A stretch of 9,813 nt of DNA. Origin: Bacteroidota bacterium (GTDB lineage Bacteria > Bacteroidota > Ignavibacteria > Ignavibacteriales > Melioribacteraceae). Where the stretch lies: NCBI GenBank assembly GCA_021814855.1, contig JAKAHQ010000030.1, positions 1 through 9,813 on the forward strand, read 5' to 3'. Of this stretch, positions 7,471-9,813 are shown piece after piece; position 1 is the stretch's first letter; each line of letters opens with the position of its first letter. The position numbers and the translations under genes are program-made. Under the pieces are notes generated by a model. That model worked only from the letters and a program-made list of their open reading frames with translations. It was not told where the DNA came from and made no database searches.

Positions 7471-9438
7471 ATGAAAAAGATAATTGCCGTCATTTTAATT
7501 TTCTCGGCTATGGTTGCCGCTCAGCAGGCGCCGTTCAATCGCGGTGTGAATTTAAGCGGATGGTTCGAGGCAAGCAGCGCAAGACAAATTCAATTCACAA
7601 AATACACGCATGAAGATTTTGTGCAGCTCAAAAGTCTGGGAGTTGATGTGGTACGGCTTCCAATTAATTTGCATTATATGACTTCAGGTTCGCCTGACTA
7701 TACCCTCGATCCGTTGTTCGTTTATTTCCTGGATCAAGTGGCAGATTGGGCGGAAGAGCAGGGAATTAACCTTATACTCGACAATCATACGTTCGATGTA
7801 ACGCAATCTACGAGCACGGATATAGATAAGGTCTTGATACCTGTATGGACTCAAATGGCATCGCATTTTAAAAATCGTTCGAAAAAAATATTTTATGAAG
7901 TTCTAAATGAGCCGCACGGAATATCCGACGTACGATGGAATCAGATTCAGCAGGCTGTAGTGGATTCAATTCGTAAAGTTGATACAACGCATACAATTAT
8001 AGTTGGACCTGCAAACTGGAACAGCTATAACAATCTTTCCTTGATGCCGGTTTACAGCGATAAAAATCTTATCTACACTTTTCATTTTTACGATCCGTTT
8101 ATATTTACACATCAGGGCGCTTCATGGTCCAGTCCGTCCATGGTGGATTTAGCAGGCGTTCCGTTTCCTTACAACGCCGCCAAAATGCCGGCGTGCCCGC
8201 AGTCATTAAAGGGAACCTGGATAGAATCAAATATGAACAACTACAAATCCGACGGCACTTTTCAAAAGGTTCAAGGCCTCCTGAATACGGCGGTCAATTT
8301 TCAAAGAACGCGCAATGTGCCTCTCTACTGCGGGGAGTTCGGCGTTTACATCCCAAACAGCCCGGATAGCGATCGTGTAGTTTGGTACGAATTAGTCCGC
8401 AAATATCTTGAACAAAATAATATCGCATGGACAACCTGGGATTATAAAGGCGGATTCGGATTATTCAAGAAGGACAGCGATGAATTATTCAATTACGATT
8501 TAAATACTTCTTTGTTAACCGCCTTGGGCTTAAACGTTCCCGCGCAGTCGGTATTCATTCAACGACCTGATACAACCGGATTTGATCTTTACACGGATTA
8601 TGTCGGAAAAAATATAAACAACCAAAGTTATAGTTCGGGAACATTGGATTTTTATACGGACCAAAATTCTTATGCAGGCAATTATTGTGTTTATTGGAGC
8701 GGGGCAAAACGGTATGAGGCAATCTCTTTTGATTTCCAACCGAATAGGGATTTATCCGTATTGAAGAGCGAGAACTACGTTCTTGACTGTATGATAAAAG
8801 GAAATCTTTCGAGTATCGCATTCGATCTGCGTTTCGTTGATTCCAAAACAAGCGACCCGAATGATCACCCCTGGCGCTGTGTTTATAAGATTGATAATTC
8901 CAAAGTAAGTTTTGATGACACATGGCATGAATTACGAATTCCGCTAAAAGATTTTTATGAAACCGGCGCATGGGATAATAATACGTGGTACACGCAAATC
9001 GGCAAGTTTGATTGGAAAGATATTAACCTTTTTGAATTAGTTGCCGAGTACTCCGACTTAAGTTCTGCAAAACTATGGTTTGATAATATAAAGATTACAA
9101 GTCCGGCTGCGTCTGCAGTTGCGAAAGTCAATTCATTGCCGGCTTCATTCTATCTTCAGCAGAATTATCCAAATCCGTTTAATCCTTCAACAACAATAAA
9201 ATTTGGAATTCCAATTACGGCAAATGATAATTCACGGAAATCCAGCCATGTAGTTTTAAAAGTTTATGATGTTCTTGGAAGAGAAGTAGCAACGCTTGTC
9301 AATGCAGACAAGGTACCTGGCGAATACACTGTTGAATTTAGTTCAGCTGCTGCTAAACTTTCCAGCGGCATTTATTTTTATCTGCTTCGCGCCGGCAACG
9401 AATATGTCCAATCGCGTAAAATGATTTTGATGAAATGA
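7471..9438 (+). CDS. Secreted GH5 endoglycanase (cellulase-like) with CBM-like module and T9SS sorting domain
   Basis: A 655-residue extracellular or surface enzyme that hydrolyses internal beta-linkages, most likely in beta-glucan. It starts with a Sec signal peptide (cut near MVAAQQ, residue 18). The GH5 barrel (about 20-352) has VRLP (R62), LILDNH (101-106), LNEPHG with acid/base E147, FHFYDPF (H205), FTHQGASW and YCGEFG with nucleophile E289, then TTWDYKGGFG. All catalytic residues are intact. FTHQGA recalls the Thermotoga Cel5A-type branch, from memory. Residues about 358-545 form a beta-rich module ending in LWFDNIKI, typical of CBM11/galactose-binding-like carbohydrate modules. A short linker leads to the T9SS type A tail (about 557-655), with NYPNPFNPSTTIKF, VYDVLGREVATLV, SSGIYFYLLRAG and final RKMILMK. 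The ATG has only a weak ribosome site. It probably works with the GH31 enzyme just upstream. Confidence 0.95.
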   Translation: MKKIIAVILIFSAMVAAQQAPFNRGVNLSGWFEASSARQIQFTKYTHEDFVQLKSLGVDVVRLPINLHYMTSGSPDYTLDPLFVYFLDQVADWAEEQGINLILDNHTFDVTQSTSTDIDKVLIPVWTQMASHFKNRSKKIFYEVLNEPHGISDVRWNQIQQAVVDSIRKVDTTHTIIVGPANWNSYNNLSLMPVYSDKNLIYTFHFYDPFIFTHQGASWSSPSMVDLAGVPFPYNAAKMPACPQSLKGTWIESNMNNYKSDGTFQKVQGLLNTAVNFQRTRNVPLYCGEFGVYIPNSPDSDRVVWYELVRKYLEQNNIAWTTWDYKGGFGLFKKDSDELFNYDLNTSLLTALGLNVPAQSVFIQRPDTTGFDLYTDYVGKNINNQSYSSGTLDFYTDQNSYAGNYCVYWSGAKRYEAISFDFQPNRDLSVLKSENYVLDCMIKGNLSSIAFDLRFVDSKTSDPNDHPWRCVYKIDNSKVSFDDTWHELRIPLKDFYETGAWDNNTWYTQIGKFDWKDINLFELVAEYSDLSSAKLWFDNIKITSPAASAVAKVNSLPASFYLQQNYPNPFNPSTTIKFGIPITANDNSRKSSHVVLKVYDVLGREVATLVNADKVPGEYTVEFSSAAAKLSSGIYFYLLRAGNEYVQSRKMILMK

Positions 9439-9522
9439 TCTTTGCTCGCCATCGAGTTCGATTGATATTTAATTCTAAATGCCGTTTATTATATATTGAA
9501 ATGTAAAGTATTTGTATTTCTA

Positions 9523-9530
9523 TAAGTTTG
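9523..9530 (+). promoter_or_regulatory. Possible -7 box upstream of the small ORF
   Basis: TAAGTTTG fits the TAnnTTTG consensus and is 13 bases before the ATG at 9544, which would give an almost leaderless transcript. No TTTG at the expected -33 distance was found, and the gap 9439-9543 is AT-rich. Weak. Confidence 0.2.
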
Positions 9531-9543
9531 TTTCGAAGTATCT

Positions 9544-9741
9544 ATGATGAGTAAGTATCGGATGAAATTATTAAAAAATTATTTGACCGATCCTATTCTT
9601 TCGTCAAATCGCAGTTCAGCCATGCTTCAAATCTTAAATCCCTACTATTATCAATTGAGAGATGAATTATTCCGCGTTATTCATTTAACATGCCGGGCAC
9701 TTATTTCCGAAATAAACGAATCAATAACTAATATGAGGTAG
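9544..9741 (+). CDS. Small hypothetical protein (65 aa), first gene of a likely pair
   Basis: I do not recognise this 65-residue protein. It is predicted mostly helical and charged, with a central NPYYYQLRDELFRVIHLTCRALISEINESI stretch split by a single Cys; it has no signal peptide or membrane span. Two ATGs lie in tandem (9544, 9547), and the ribosome site is weak (GAAG at 9535-9538). Evidence that it is real is mainly contextual: its last codons contain the GAGG ribosome site of the next gene, whose ATG comes only 4 bases after its TAG, as in translationally coupled operons. It could instead be a regulatory leader ORF or a chance frame. Confidence 0.5.
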   Translation: MMSKYRMKLLKNYLTDPILSSNRSSAMLQILNPYYYQLRDELFRVIHLTCRALISEINESITNMR

Positions 9742-9745
9742 AACT

Positions 9746-9813
9746 ATGAAAAGACAGGAATTTCTTAAATCCGCGTGCACGTTTGGAGTATGCTCGTGCA
9801 TATCTTTGCCATT
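9746..9813 (+). CDS. N-terminus of an exported protein with near-Tat leader (3' end outside window)
   Basis: Only 22 full codons are visible: MKRQEFLK followed by SACTFGVCSCISLP, running off the right edge. The leader looks like a Tat signal (consensus RRxFLK) in which the second Arg is Gln, followed by a Cys-rich hydrophobic stretch (C11, C16, C18). A GAGG site at 9735-9738, 7 bases before the ATG, gives a good start. It is probably co-transcribed with the 65-residue ORF immediately upstream. The function cannot be told from this fragment; export or membrane attachment is the only inference. Confidence 0.7.
   Translation, partial: MKRQEFLKSACTFGVCSCISLP

Noticed and set aside
8555..8971. 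138-codon minus-strand frame inside the GH5 gene
   Set aside because: It is antisense to the CBM-like module, its composition is non-protein-like, and no motif is present.
9450..9466. ATCGAGTTCGAT hairpin after the GH5 stop as a terminator
   Set aside because: The stem is only four bases with a four-base loop and is not followed by a T run.

Overview
The window reads as part of a moderately AT-rich genome from the Bacteroidota/Ignavibacteriota side of the tree. A free-living polysaccharide degrader of the Ignavibacteria/Melioribacter type is my best guess. The main clue is the C-terminal domain of the GH5 enzyme, which carries the NYPNPFNPSTTIKF signature of the type IX secretion (T9SS) sorting tail in the Ignavibacteria style. 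There is no SusC/SusD pair, so this is not a classical Bacteroides PUL. The taxon is an inference; only the T9SS-type tail is seen directly.

Left part (1-3049, plus strand): the 3' end of a methyl-accepting chemotaxis protein (end of HAMP plus the complete signalling domain) is closed by a strong intrinsic terminator. After it comes a separate membrane sensor histidine kinase (TTG start; CHASE3-like periplasmic sensor, PAS, HisKA, HATPase) with no response regulator beside it. Middle (3050-4509, minus strand): a secreted AttH/CrtC-type lipocalin-like protein converges on the kinase, and a 62-residue cysteine-rich small protein lies upstream of it.

Right part (4691-9438, plus strand): two exported carbohydrate-active enzymes lie in tandem. 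The first is a GH31 alpha-glycosidase with no T9SS tail. The second is a GH5 cellulase-like endoglycanase with a beta-sandwich probable carbohydrate-binding module and a T9SS tail. A reasonable model is that the GH5 enzyme cuts a beta-glucan or a decorated hemicellulose outside the cell, while the GH31 enzyme works on alpha-linked side chains or oligosaccharides in the periplasm. The substrate cannot be fixed from sequence alone. The window ends with a small 65-residue ORF closely followed by the first 22 codons of an exported protein with a near-Tat leader.

No rRNA, tRNA, CRISPR array, transposase or phage gene was seen. No gene-free stretch exceeds 300 bases. The longest (966-1188) holds the terminator, and the others hold the weak inverted repeats and promoter-like boxes listed below. 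I found no convincing wholly new system. The most unusual items are the atypical GH31 active-site motif and C-terminal extension, the structured gap between the two glycosidases, the 62-residue Cys protein, and the small-ORF/near-Tat pair at the right edge.
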